Part shown: positions 46,614-54,422 of the stretch, in pieces | Layout of the letters: each line of letters starts with the position of its first letter | How positions within the stretch are numbered: position 1 is the first letter of the stretch | Source of the DNA: a virus | Strand: one strand, 5' to 3' | DNA: 64,000 nucleotides | Virus record (IMG/VR): IMGVR_UViG_3300012017_001157 | Span: 1-64,000 of that record | Program-made: the position numbers and the translations under genes | The notes under the pieces: generated by a model | The model's input: the letters and a program-made list of their open reading frames with translations, nothing else | Told to the model about the DNA's origin: nothing | Database searches by the model: none

Positions 46614-46955
46614 CTAGACGTAGATCGTTTCGCGTTCCTTGAATCCGTAGATCGCACGCTGACGATTCGCCTTCGCAGTGCCTAGCGCAGCGCGCCTGCT
46701 GCTGATGATCGTGGTGGGGTCAACGTGAATCATCCCATCCTCTACCCACGCGCCTGCGTGACGCGTGTTGTACCGTACTGCGCATTCCAACAGTGCAGTG
46801 CGCAGTGCACGCTCAGTAGTATCAAGCGGCAGCAGTACTGCAGTCCGATCAGTGGAACCCACTGCGTACCCGCGTGCAGGATTCACTGCGCGCATTCCGC
46901 GCGCGCGTACCGTCACGCCGCCTAGCGTGGCGATCAGTGCCAATAGCGATTCCAT
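46614..46955 (-). CDS. Hypothetical protein
   Basis: From ATG 46955 the protein has 113 residues (ESLLALIATLGGVTVRARGMRA, then VDPTTIISSRRAALGTAKANRQ). No family was recognised. The codon pattern is strongly GC-biased. Confidence 0.55.
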   Translation of the reverse strand: MESLLALIATLGGVTVRARGMRAVNPARGYAVGSTDRTAVLLPLDTTERALRTALLECAVRYNTRHAGAWVEDGMIHVDPTTIISSRRAALGTAKANRQRAIYGFKERETIYV

Positions 46956-47047
46956 ACCGTTCCCTCCCGTACTGATGCGACGCCACAGCAGCGCCGCTGA
47001 CCCCATCATCGCCGAGTCATACGGAGAGATTCTTTTTCTGGTGCTGT

Positions 47048-47222
47048 ACGCGCCGGAGGCGTGTCTATCGAACTTATTACTTATATTTAGTTACTTATAT
47101 TCCACAAGAGAGTGCGACCGCCACCTGGGCGCTAGATAAAAAAAGAGAAAAAAATAAAGGAGCGAGCAGGGGGCTCTCTCGTCCCCCTGCTCCCTTGCCT
47201 CGCCCGCCTTTATACGCGGGCC
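47048..47222 (-). promoter_or_regulatory. Minus-array element E4
   Basis: Terminator GAGCAGGGGG/CCCCCTGCTC (about 47165-47195), two TATAAGTA boxes (47099-47092, 47085-47078), GTTC, hairpin ACACGCC-TCC-GGCGCGT (47064-47048, one G-U pair), then about 95 nt to ATG 46955. Confidence 0.65.
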
Positions 47223-47228
47223 GATCCG

Positions 47229-47459
47229 TTAGGCGATCGCGCGGCGCACGATGCCTTGATGGCGCGATGTGGTCACGCTCCATCGCGTGGGGTCAATGCT
47301 CCACACGCCATTGGTAAAATCCGCGATGCATACGCGGTACGAATACACCATGTATTGCGTACCGATCAATTCGCCGCGGAAATTTCCCGTGTGCGAAACA
47401 AACGGTAGCCGCTCCTTGATGCGGTCTATCGCTTGCTTGCGGTTGATCCGCTTGCCCAT
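47229..47459 (-). CDS. Hypothetical small protein
   Basis: The 76-residue basic protein (GKRINRKQAIDRIKERLPF, TQYMVYSYRVCIADFTNG) is not recognised. ATG 47459 lies behind AGGAGG. Confidence 0.6.
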   Translation of the reverse strand: MGKRINRKQAIDRIKERLPFVSHTGNFRGELIGTQYMVYSYRVCIADFTNGVWSIDPTRWSVTTSRHQGIVRRAIA

Positions 47460-47551
47460 TTGCGTATCCTCCTATTGCTGCAGCGCCCTTGCTATCGGGG
47501 CTAGGCACATCATCCCCTATTGATACGGCGCGGTATTTCTTCTCAGCTAGT

Positions 47552-47694
47552 ACGCGCCGGAGGCGTGTCTATCGAACTTATTACTTATATATTGTTACTT
47601 ATATATCTCTTGTGAGTTACACATCTAACAGCAGCACGGGGGGCCGCGACAGAACTTTCCCCCCCACCGCGCGTCCGCGGTGAGGGGGAAGTCC
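47552..47694 (-). promoter_or_regulatory. Minus-array element E5
   Basis: GC-rich stem 47660-47693, CAGCAGCAC repeat, two TATAAGTA boxes (47603-47596, 47589-47582), GTTC, hairpin ACACGCC-TCC-GGCGCGT (47568-47552). Confidence 0.65.
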
Positions 47695-48006
47695 TTACTG
47701 AATCGACTGGATTTGGATTCCCTTGTTGCCTTCCCAGTCGGTACCCTTCTCGGCTGCTACCTTCTCCAATTGCGAAAGGTAGAATCGCTGCTTCTCCAAT
47801 TCGAGACGAGCGCGAAGGTACGCCATTCGGCTGGCGCCAACATTCTCGCTTGCCTTGATCGCATCACCAGCGCTTCCCGTGATCGTTGCGAGCGAAAGAA
47901 TCGCTTCTGCTTTCGCGACAAGATTCTCCGTTTCCGCGAAGATGTCTTGCGCTTCTGCTACCACCTTGCGAAGCGCTTCGATCGCTTCGCCGATTGTCTT
48001 GATCAT
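47695..48006 (-). CDS. Coiled-coil protein
   Basis: From ATG 48006 (AAAGGTGG site), 103 residues, almost entirely helical (GEAIEALRKVVAEAQDIFAET, RARLELEKQRFYLSQLEKVAAE). Similar in build to 44200-44520. Not assigned. Confidence 0.6.
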   Translation of the reverse strand: MIKTIGEAIEALRKVVAEAQDIFAETENLVAKAEAILSLATITGSAGDAIKASENVGASRMAYLRARLELEKQRFYLSQLEKVAAEKGTDWEGNKGIQIQSIQ

Positions 48007-48118
48007 TCCAAGCCACCTTTCTGCTAGACCATTGTGATGTCGCATTCATCACACCGCGCGTCCGCGGCTGCTCCATCATCTCCTAGATGTTGATTCGCGT
48101 TCTTTTAGCGGCGTCGTA

Positions 48119-48262
48119 CTCGCCGGAGGCGAGCCTGTCGAACTTATGTTGTTATGTTACTTACTTATAGTCAGTCAGTTAGAGATAGAACAGCAGCACC
48201 CGGGGGGTTGCGAGAGAACTTCCCCCCGCCCACCGCGCCTGCGGTGAACGGGGGGAGGCCGA
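48119..48262 (-). promoter_or_regulatory. Minus-array element E6
   Basis: GC-rich stem 48222-48260, CAGCAGCACCC repeat, TATAAGTA (48169-48162), GTTC, hairpin CTCGCC-TCC-GGCGAG (48133-48119). Confidence 0.65.
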
Positions 48263-48583
48263 TCAGACGATGACCAGTCGTGCGTTCCAGTCCGTTCCAG
48301 TATTCCATCGTTCGCGTACGATCCACGCGCCGTCCTCATCCTGACGCAACACTTCGTATCCGATCGGATCGAGCGCGTCCTTCAGAATGAAGAATGCGCG
48401 GGTATCGAGTTCGTCGATCCACGACGATGGACGATCCTTCCGAATCGCTTCGATAGCCTTCACGATCCTATCCGATACACGATCGGATTCTGCTTCCATC
48501 CTAGTGCGATTCTCGCGCTCCGTCAGCGTCGAGCGATGCTCATACACGAGCCTCCATTCGATCGGGTTCACGTGCTTCACCAT
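48263..48583 (-). CDS. Hypothetical protein
   Basis: From ATG 48583, 106 residues (NPIEWRLVYEHRSTLTERENRTRMEAE, ending DGAWIVRERWN). Not recognised. Preceded by GGGAGAATC. Confidence 0.6.
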   Translation of the reverse strand: MVKHVNPIEWRLVYEHRSTLTERENRTRMEAESDRVSDRIVKAIEAIRKDRPSSWIDELDTRAFFILKDALDPIGYEVLRQDEDGAWIVRERWNTGTDWNARLVIV

Positions 48584-48604
48584 TGTGATTCTCCCTTCAG
48601 TGAA

Positions 48605-48637
48605 GTGATGCGCGGCGTCGCATTCGCCGCGCATCAC
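48605..48637 (-). repeat. Intercistronic hairpin with TCGCATT loop
   Basis: Perfect 13-bp arms GTGATGCGCGGCG/CGCCGCGCATCAC, loop TCGCATT, between genes 48645-48929 and 48263-48583. Confidence 0.75.
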
Positions 48638-48644
48638 CATCACG

Positions 48645-48929
48645 CTATTGCCAGACGATTCTATTGCGGAAGAATGCTGGTAGTTCGTACCAGACTTCGT
48701 CTTCCACTAGCACTCGCTTCGCTTCAGCGTCGCTGAAGTAGTGAATGCCGCCATAGCCGTCCGCTTCCATCACCATCAGCGCGTTCGCATTCGCGCTAAG
48801 TGCGACGTGGTAGCGGTGCGGCTTCGGACTCATCACGCCTTCCGTATTCACGCAAGTGATCGTGATGACGTCATCAGCATCACCGCGTACGGTGACGTCG
48901 CAACCTTCATCAGGTCGATGCCAAGTCAT
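48645..48929 (-). CDS. Hypothetical protein
   Basis: From ATG 48929, 94 residues (TWHRPDEGCDVTVRGDADDVITITCVN, MEADGYGGIHYFSDAEAKRVL), a small beta-rich domain. Preceded by GGGAGAC. Not assigned. Confidence 0.6.
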   Translation of the reverse strand: MTWHRPDEGCDVTVRGDADDVITITCVNTEGVMSPKPHRYHVALSANANALMVMEADGYGGIHYFSDAEAKRVLVEDEVWYELPAFFRNRIVWQ

Positions 48930-49011
48930 ACCATTGTCTCCCTTCCGAGCCTTCGGTGGCTCGGACTCATCATCGCGCACTCATACAATAGCGTTTTCAT
49001 ACTCGGTCTGT

Positions 49012-49176
49012 ACTCGCCGGAGGCGAGTCCATCGAACTTATTATGTTATTTGTTATTTATATTCATACTGTGAGTTACATATAGAACAGCAGCCCCAGGG
49101 GGCGCGACCGCCACCGAAGTCACATAGGTACAAAGAAGCCCCCGCCCTCCGCGCGCTCGCGGAGGACGGGGGCGGT
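49012..49176 (-). promoter_or_regulatory. Minus-array element E7
   Basis: GC-rich stem 49139-49174, GTTCTATATGTAAC, TATAAATA (49061-49054), GTTC, hairpin ACTCGCC-TCC-GGCGAGT (49028-49012), then about 80 nt to ATG 48929. Confidence 0.65.
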
Positions 49177-49193
49177 TGCGTTCCGTGTGTGTG

Positions 49194-49577
49194 CTATCGC
49201 TTGCCGTAGCGGCGGCGCATCTTCTCATCGGCAACGATCACCGCGAAGATTGCGAGCCACGCCGCGCCCACGCTCGCCACACCCAGAAGGAGCGACATCG
49301 CATCGCCCGCACCCAGGAGCCACGAGATCGCCGTCCCAGCGATTCCAGACACCGCGCAGACCAGACCGAACGCGACAACCTCGCCGTCTGCTTCGCGTGG
49401 ATTCTTCGCGTAGCGGTGTTCCATTGCGAGATCGCCGATCTCGTAAACGAAACCCGCGAACGATACAACGCCGAGAGCCGCGAAACCGAAGAGAACCGAC
49501 AGCACCGCATCGCCGCGGAGAACGAAAGAAAGAGCCGCCGCCGCCATCGGCGAAAGAAGAAGTAGCATCGCGTACAT
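49194..49577 (-). CDS. Four-helix membrane protein
   Basis: The 127-residue protein has four hydrophobic segments (about 1-20, 25-48, 67-90, 93-115) and a basic C terminus (KMRRRYGKR). A holin or host-membrane effector is possible. Not assigned. Preceded by AGGAGG. Confidence 0.65.
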   Translation of the reverse strand: MYAMLLLLSPMAAAALSFVLRGDAVLSVLFGFAALGVVSFAGFVYEIGDLAMEHRYAKNPREADGEVVAFGLVCAVSGIAGTAISWLLGAGDAMSLLLGVASVGAAWLAIFAVIVADEKMRRRYGKR

Positions 49578-49670
49578 TGTGTGTGCCTCCTAACTACTAC
49601 CGCGGCGGCAACGCCACCGCTGACCCCATCATCGCCTATGGTCTTGATCGTGCTTTCTTTGGGGGCGTGT

Positions 49671-49687
49671 AGCATCCGGAGGATGCT
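49671..49687 (-). promoter_or_regulatory. Minus-array element E8, diverged copy
   Basis: Hairpin AGCATCC-TCC-GGATGCT (49687-49671), keeping the TCC triloop but with an unrelated stem and without the AT-rich block. About 95 nt upstream of ATG 49577. The rest of 49690-49820 shows no gene. Confidence 0.6.
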
Positions 49688-49820
49688 CCCAACCCCCAGA
49701 ATGCGTCCTCGACCCCCCTCCCCCACCGTGCGACTAGGGACGCGGCGGATTTTTTTACAGACGAGGGGTTGGCGGTTCTATAATCGCTTGCGGAGGGCCT
49801 TCCAGAAGCCCCGGAAATGC

Positions 49821-50069
49821 CTATTTGCGGCCCGTAGAGCCCTGTTGATTCGCCTGGCGTATCGTGAGCTCCCACGCGAGCCTACAGACCGCCTCGTGAG
49901 GATTTCTTCCTCGTGCCGATACGACCGCCCCTTTTCGGCTGTGCGCGACTGCCATCCAGTCGTTGTCGACCATTGCGCGGTGAACGCCGTGAATGGTGAA
50001 TCCGAATCCAGAAACGGCTGCGTCTGCCTCCTCAAAGGAGAGCATTGCAAAGTCAACCCACTTAGACAT
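49821..50069 (-). CDS. Hypothetical small protein
   Basis: From ATG 50069, 82 residues (KWVDFAMLSFEEADAAVSGFGFTI, AVAHSRKGAVVSARGRNPHEAV), a small alpha/beta domain similar to many phage orphan genes. Overlaps the next by 8 bp. Confidence 0.6.
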   Translation of the reverse strand: MSKWVDFAMLSFEEADAAVSGFGFTIHGVHRAMVDNDWMAVAHSRKGAVVSARGRNPHEAVCRLAWELTIRQANQQGSTGRK

Positions 50070-50319
50070 TCTCTTCTCCGGATACAAGTTTCTGGACTGC
50101 AATCTCTGGGGTCTCGCCGACAGCGCGACGCTTAACGATCCAGTTTCCCTTCGGCGACTCGGTGCCGCGAAGGTAGTCAAGTGCTGTATCGACATTCTCT
50201 GCCTTTGGGTCCCACGCACTAGTGCATACGGCCCATTCCTTTGTCTCGTGCAAATACTCCATGATCGAAAGCACCTCTCCTTCTGGGAGCTGCGCCGCGA
50301 GTCGTTCAATCCTGCTCAT
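50062..50319 (-). CDS. Hypothetical small protein
   Basis: The 85-residue protein (SRIERLAAQLPEGEVLSIMEYL, RAVGETPEIAVQKLV) shares the ETPEIAV/RNPHEAV ending with its neighbour, so the two may be distant paralogues. Not assigned. Confidence 0.6.
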   Translation of the reverse strand: MSRIERLAAQLPEGEVLSIMEYLHETKEWAVCTSAWDPKAENVDTALDYLRGTESPKGNWIVKRRAVGETPEIAVQKLVSGEENV

Positions 50320-51103
50320 TGTCTGTCTCCTTCATATAGTTTGACGCAAGCTTTGCGAAATCTGTTTCGTACCCAAACCCACCGTGGTGAACCGTTCGTG
50401 CGTCCACAAGCACGTTGATGTCGTACCCAATTGCGCGCATGTCCATGCAGAATCCAAAGTCTTCGCCCCAGTGCTCCTTGGTTTCTGGATGCACCATAAA
50501 GCGGAAGAATTCGGTGAGACGCTGATTTGTTAGCGTGTTCTGATACCAGCGGTCTGGATACTTTTCCTGGAAGTCTAGCAGTGCCTCTCGACGAATAATC
50601 ATCGCGCCGGTCCCTGCTCGCTGCGACTTGAGAAGCATTCTTCCGTCAGGGCGTTCTTCGTCAATAGGGAGGAAGTTCATTCCGCCGATGTATGCTGGCA
50701 AATTTTTTGCTGGAATTTCAGGATACTTGCGCAGCACCTCAACCGCTAGTTCGAAATTCGCAATCCTCTTAGCGCACGGAAGGGCCACGATCGACTCGCC
50801 AGACGCAACCGCCCGAAGGACATCCTTTCCCGAAAACTCGATATCCGAGTCAACCATGAAAAGGTGCGAGTAGCCGCTCTCAAGGAATGAGTGCAACAAG
50901 ACATTCCTTGCATCGGTGAGGATCGATGATCCGTGCACCATCTTCCACTTGAACTGAATGCCGTTGTGCATGCAGTCCCGCTGAAGCTCCAGCAACCCCA
51001 TTGTGTTTCCTGGGTGCATCTCGTGGGCGATCGGTCCGCCGGAATAAATCGACGGCAAGTTCTGTTTTGCCTGATTGCGCATTTGCTTTGCCTTCTTACC
51101 CAT
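50306..51103 (-). CDS. GT-A-like glycosyltransferase
   Basis: From ATG 51103, 265 residues. LTDARNVLLHSFLESGYSHLFMVDSDIEFSG contains the D-S-D metal motif. PDGRMLLKSQRAGTGAMIIRREALL and GEDFGFCMDMRAIGYDI complete a typical phage glycosyltransferase. Basic N terminus. Overlaps the preceding gene by 8 bp. Confidence 0.8.
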   Translation of the reverse strand: MGKKAKQMRNQAKQNLPSIYSGGPIAHEMHPGNTMGLLELQRDCMHNGIQFKWKMVHGSSILTDARNVLLHSFLESGYSHLFMVDSDIEFSGKDVLRAVASGESIVALPCAKRIANFELAVEVLRKYPEIPAKNLPAYIGGMNFLPIDEERPDGRMLLKSQRAGTGAMIIRREALLDFQEKYPDRWYQNTLTNQRLTEFFRFMVHPETKEHWGEDFGFCMDMRAIGYDINVLVDARTVHHGGFGYETDFAKLASNYMKETDNEQD

Positions 51104-51749
51104 TGACAACCTTCTCCTTCTTTGAGTAGTTCCACGAATCTTCATCGCCGAGAGCGGCCCACCGTTCGCCCTCTGCAGAGAACAGTTGCGTGCTGACCTT
51201 GAAGTCCGGCATCTTCGGATTCTTAAACACCGCCGCCTCATCCATCCAGATGACACGGTTGTTCGGCTGCGCGGCAAACTGCCCGTTGTCTAGTCTAATG
51301 AAGTTGTAGGACTTGTGCTCTGCCGGAATGGCAGCCCAGTCGGTGTCCACTTCGTTCGGCTCGGGCTGCACCTGGTCCACCGTAAATAAGTATGAGCCCT
51401 TGTGCCATGCGCCTGCCTTGTCAAGGTACTTGCATGGCATCCCCTTGAGCAGGGTCTTCTCGATGACGGCAATTCCCGAGGAGTTGACATCCCACATCTG
51501 CAAGAGACCCAGCGGAAGATCGGGTGTTGGCGTCTCTGGGTTCTGGACGTACGCGCTAATGGGAAGTTTGTCATACAACGCCCCGTATTCCGGCAGGAAT
51601 GCCTCGATATACAGCGCGCGGTGCCGTGGCGCCTTGACGGTCACCCAGTAGGCTGGCGTGAACTCTCCGTGGCCATCCTGAAGGTCTCGCAAGTATTCCT
51701 TGCGGACGTAGCACGACACGGTTGGGATGTTTGCAATGACGTGCGGCAT
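51096..51749 (-). CDS. Conserved phage protein of unknown function
   Basis: The 217-residue protein begins PHVIANIPTVSCYVRKEYLRD and has FLPEYGALYDKLPISAYV. I recognise this pattern as a widespread phage hypothetical family often near glycosyltransferases or endonucleases. No function is known. Confidence 0.7.
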   Translation of the reverse strand: MPHVIANIPTVSCYVRKEYLRDLQDGHGEFTPAYWVTVKAPRHRALYIEAFLPEYGALYDKLPISAYVQNPETPTPDLPLGLLQMWDVNSSGIAVIEKTLLKGMPCKYLDKAGAWHKGSYLFTVDQVQPEPNEVDTDWAAIPAEHKSYNFIRLDNGQFAAQPNNRVIWMDEAAVFKNPKMPDFKVSTQLFSAEGERWAALGDEDSWNYSKKEKVVNG

Positions 51750-51928
51750 TATGAGCTCGCCTTGATTTTATCTCGATACTTCTTGGCGGCCTGGCGCATG
51801 TATTCTCTCCGCCTTTCAAAATCTTCAATTTCCACATTGCACGCGATGCACATTGGGTGCTTCCTTGAGTAGTAGAATTCGCCGTCGTTTGGCCACCACT
51901 CTAGACATCTCGTGCACTTGCGTATCAT
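51749..51928 (-). CDS. Zinc-finger mini-protein, endonuclease VII-like N terminus
   Basis: The 59-residue protein has RKCTRCLEWWPNDGEFYYS and CIACNVE, the zinc-knuckle part typical of recombination endonuclease VII proteins, but the catalytic DH-x-H part is missing. Probably a small DNA-binding protein. TAATG couplings at both ends. Confidence 0.6.
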   Translation of the reverse strand: MIRKCTRCLEWWPNDGEFYYSRKHPMCIACNVEIEDFERRREYMRQAAKKYRDKIKASS

Positions 51929-52068
51929 TAGCTAACAATCTCCGCAACGACCCAGATGATTGCGAATGCAACAAGCGCGTAGAAAAATGATTCTACGGGC
52001 GTCGTCACATAGATTTCGTTGTGTTCATACTTGTAGCGCTGATCATCAACCTTGCGAATCTTTTTCAT
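51928..52068 (-). CDS. Single-helix membrane mini-protein
   Basis: The 46-residue protein has a polar first half and one C-terminal membrane helix (SFFYALVAFAIIWVVAEIV). It overlaps the MazG-like gene by 23 bp and the zinc-finger gene by TAATG. Confidence 0.6.
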   Translation of the reverse strand: MKKIRKVDDQRYKYEHNEIYVTTPVESFFYALVAFAIIWVVAEIVS

Positions 52069-52480
52069 GCTCACTCCTGTTGACGCTGCGATCTACGGAA
52101 AATCCTTTCGGGTATCTGAGGCGGAGCTTCTTCTCGTTCTGAACCGCAACCTCCGAAAGGTCGATCCGAGCAACTGAGGCAATCTCAGCCACATACCAAA
52201 GGATATCACCAAGCTCCTTGGTGATGTAGTCGCGATCGACAGCGTGTCCGTGTCCAATCCACTTCTTGAGGTGATCGATCAGCTCACCAGACTCCCCAGC
52301 AAGGCCCATCGCTGCAATCGCAACGCGCCCCTGTTCTGGGTCGAGGTAGATGTCGCCACGAGCGGTCATGGCAGCGCCTCGCTGGTAATCGTCAAATCCG
52401 CTGGCCCACGCCTTGTGGTCGCAGCAGTTGCCTTCGCTGCACCCAGTACAGCCGCAAGTACACGCGGTTTCGGTAATCAT
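52046..52480 (-). CDS. MazG-like nucleotide pyrophosphohydrolase
   Basis: The 144-residue protein has AAMGLAGESGELIDHLKKWIGHGH and KELGDILWYVAEIA, the E-x-x-E...E-x-x-D metal motifs of all-alpha NTP pyrophosphatases. It would hydrolyse NTPs or dNTPs, or ppGpp by analogy with other phage MazG proteins. The N terminus adds an unusual cysteine-rich segment (CTCGCTGCSEGNCC). Confidence 0.8.
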   Translation of the reverse strand: MITETACTCGCTGCSEGNCCDHKAWASGFDDYQRGAAMTARGDIYLDPEQGRVAIAAMGLAGESGELIDHLKKWIGHGHAVDRDYITKELGDILWYVAEIASVARIDLSEVAVQNEKKLRLRYPKGFSVDRSVNRSEHEKDSQG

Positions 52481-52488
52481 ATTTCCTC

Positions 52489-53061
52489 CTAAAGCAAAAT
52501 TACGGGGATTGTTAACATAAGCGCAACTCCAGTCACCCAGAGGGTTGCGGCAAACGCCACGAGGTAGGAAGCGTTCTTCCTGCTCTTCATTGGTGAGGTT
52601 ACGCCAAGGGCAAACAGGGCAACAGCAAAGATGCCCGTGAGCACCTGCAGGCGGTTGCTGTAGTTCCCCTCAAGCCATGATTCGGCGAGTGGGCCTTCAC
52701 CGCTGTCGTACATCTCGTTGTATGGTCCGTACACGGCGTCCATATACTCGGTGCAGTCTGGCAGTTGGCCTTCCGGGTTTTCCTGCTGGCATGGCACCGC
52801 ATAGACGCTGAACTCATAGGAGCCGCCAAGGTCGGTGTCCCAAGTCAGCAGGTCGGCTCGGTACTTCACCTCTGCCGTGATCCACAGGTTATTTGCGTCC
52901 GCAATAATTAGCTGATAGTCGCCATAGGCGGCAGACGATGCGTTGTTATGGAATGACGCTTGGATTGCCGTCCAGGCGGTGGTTGTCGACACAAGGCCAA
53001 TCAGCAGTACCACTGCAAGTTCCCCTGATATCTTGCTTAAAAACGTCAACACTCTGTTCAT
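52489..53061 (-). CDS. Membrane protein with large exposed loop
   Basis: The 190-residue protein has a first membrane helix (ELAVVLLIGLVSTTTAW), a hydrophilic domain of about 110 residues and two further helices (VLTGIFAVALFALGV, YLVAFAATLWVTGVALMLTI). Not assigned. Confidence 0.65.
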   Translation of the reverse strand: MNRVLTFLSKISGELAVVLLIGLVSTTTAWTAIQASFHNNASSAAYGDYQLIIADANNLWITAEVKYRADLLTWDTDLGGSYEFSVYAVPCQQENPEGQLPDCTEYMDAVYGPYNEMYDSGEGPLAESWLEGNYSNRLQVLTGIFAVALFALGVTSPMKSRKNASYLVAFAATLWVTGVALMLTIPVILL

Positions 53062-53558
53062 TAAAATTGCACCGACTCGTTGATGACAATTGGCTGTGCC
53101 TCGAACGAGGCGAACACAGGCATGCCGGGCTTGATAAATCCACCCTCGATATTGAAGGAAATGTATTCGTCCGCTTCCTCAATGTGGAAGCAGCCCTCAT
53201 GAGTGTCCCCTGGGTTGTTCGCCTCGCAGGTCGACACAAAGTCGTCAAACAAGCGCTGTAGGATCTTGTTGCGGTCGTAGATAGCGACAATCATCTGTCC
53301 GTCAGACCCGTGAAAGATTGTCCCGTGTCCTACGAGGCAATCTTCCCACCCATCGGCGTACAGGACGTCTTCACGCTGTTCAATTGCTGGTCGCGTAATC
53401 GTTGTTTGCTCTTCCATGCCCTCAATCCTCCATAGTCCATACTCTTGTCCATGCTCGGTGAACCCGATCACTCGTGCTGTTCCGTCGTCTAGTGTATCTC
53501 GATAAAGTTTGACGTGCACGCCGTTTACTGTGGCGGTGCAGATCGCTCTGCTGTTCAT
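53061..53558 (-). CDS. Hypothetical protein
   Basis: The 165-residue acidic, beta-rich protein (GVHVKLYRDTLDDGTARVIGF, MIVAIYDRNKILQRLFDD) has no recognised family. TAATG couples it to the membrane gene downstream. Confidence 0.6.
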   Translation of the reverse strand: MNSRAICTATVNGVHVKLYRDTLDDGTARVIGFTEHGQEYGLWRIEGMEEQTTITRPAIEQREDVLYADGWEDCLVGHGTIFHGSDGQMIVAIYDRNKILQRLFDDFVSTCEANNPGDTHEGCFHIEEADEYISFNIEGGFIKPGMPVFASFEAQPIVINESVQF

Positions 53559-53851
53559 CTGTAATTCTTGATTCTTTCTAGTGAGTTTTCATGTATCGGT
53601 TCGCTTACGTGCCATGCGTCTAGCATCCAGGCCGCCCAAAACCGTGGGCGAACAGCGGGGACTACCCGTGTGGCAATCAGTTGCCTGTAGCGGCGGTCGG
53701 GAAGCAGGCGAATGATGGTAGTAGCGAGACTAGCCGCTACCTCAGTTTTTCCCAAAAAAAATTTCGAGAGGCCATCGTAACGAAGTTGGTTATAGGGGAT
53801 CACAATGATCGATCCGTCTACATTGGCGATAACCATTCGACCCTGCTTCAT
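53555..53851 (-). CDS. Hypothetical basic protein
   Basis: From ATG 53851, 98 residues (GRMVIANVDGSIIVIPYNQLRYDGLSKFF, then a basic C-terminal half). The longer frame runs through the hairpin at 53880-53919. Not assigned. Confidence 0.55.
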   Translation of the reverse strand: MKQGRMVIANVDGSIIVIPYNQLRYDGLSKFFLGKTEVAASLATTIIRLLPDRRYRQLIATRVVPAVRPRFWAAWMLDAWHVSEPIHENSLERIKNYR

Positions 53852-53879
53852 CTTGAGCCGCGCGCGAGGATAACTAGTT

Positions 53880-53919
53880 CTCGTACCCAAGAGCCAATGA
53901 TGTAACCCTTGGGTACGAG
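53880..53919 (-). promoter_or_regulatory. Perfect 12-bp intercistronic hairpin
   Basis: Arms CTCGTACCCAAG (53880-53891) and CTTGGGTACGAG (53908-53919) with a 16-nt loop lie between the SSB-side genes and gene 53555-53851. There is no U-run; a processing or attenuation structure is possible. Confidence 0.55.
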
Positions 53920-53942
53920 TCTCCGAAGGAGAAGCAACACAA

Positions 53943-54044
53943 TTATCTATTGACGATTCTGAACCAAAGGGTCCAGAGGGCCAACGTGAGCGTGGAGCCG
54001 ACAACGACTGCCGCCACGTAACTAAAGAACGTTCCGAGATCCAT
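53943..54044 (-). CDS. Single-helix membrane peptide
   Basis: The 33-residue frame (DLGTFFSYVAAVVVGSTL then a WTLWFRIVNR end) is coupled to the SSB stop in TGATG. One membrane helix. Part of a series of tiny membrane proteins. Confidence 0.5.
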   Translation of the reverse strand: MDLGTFFSYVAAVVVGSTLTLALWTLWFRIVNR

Positions 54045-54421
54045 CAGAACGGAACCTCGGAAAAGTCTTCTTCAGGCGCGGCCTGCTTGACTGCGCCAGC
54101 GGCACCCTTGCCCTTGGCAAGAAGATCAAATGTGCGCGCCGTGATCTGAATGGAAGACTTGGACTCGCCGCTGCGGGTCTGAAAAGTCTTCACGGACGGA
54201 ACGCCTTCAACGCACACAAGATCACCCTTGTCGAGCAGCTGTACAGCAAGTTCTGCCTGCTTCTCCCAAATGGATACGTCGTACCAATTGGTGGTCTCTT
54301 CACCGCCGCGCTTGTTCTTTACCGCAACGCTGAACGATGAAACGTTCTTTCCTGTCTTGGTGTTGCGAAGTTCTGGCTTGCTTCCAAGCCTGCCAGTTAC
54401 TTCAATCCTTTCCTTTGCCAT
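54044..54421 (-). CDS. ssb: Single-stranded DNA-binding protein
   Basis: The 125-residue OB-fold protein has EVTGRLGSKPELRNTKTGKNVSSFSVAV, WYDVSIWEKQAELAVQLLDKGD and an acidic tip ending EEDFSEVPF, the partner-binding tail of bacterial SSBs. It protects ssDNA and recruits replication and repair proteins. Confidence 0.9.
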   Translation of the reverse strand: MAKERIEVTGRLGSKPELRNTKTGKNVSSFSVAVKNKRGGEETTNWYDVSIWEKQAELAVQLLDKGDLVCVEGVPSVKTFQTRSGESKSSIQITARTFDLLAKGKGAAGAVKQAAPEEDFSEVPF

Positions 54422-54422
54422 T

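Noticed and set aside
48500-49672. Long Arg/Pro-rich plus frames in the minus array
   Set aside because: Antisense shadows of GC-rich genes; no ribosome sites.
49761-49791. Plus-strand promoter TTTACA..TATAAT near 49786
   Set aside because: Spacer of about 19 bp and no plus-strand gene downstream.
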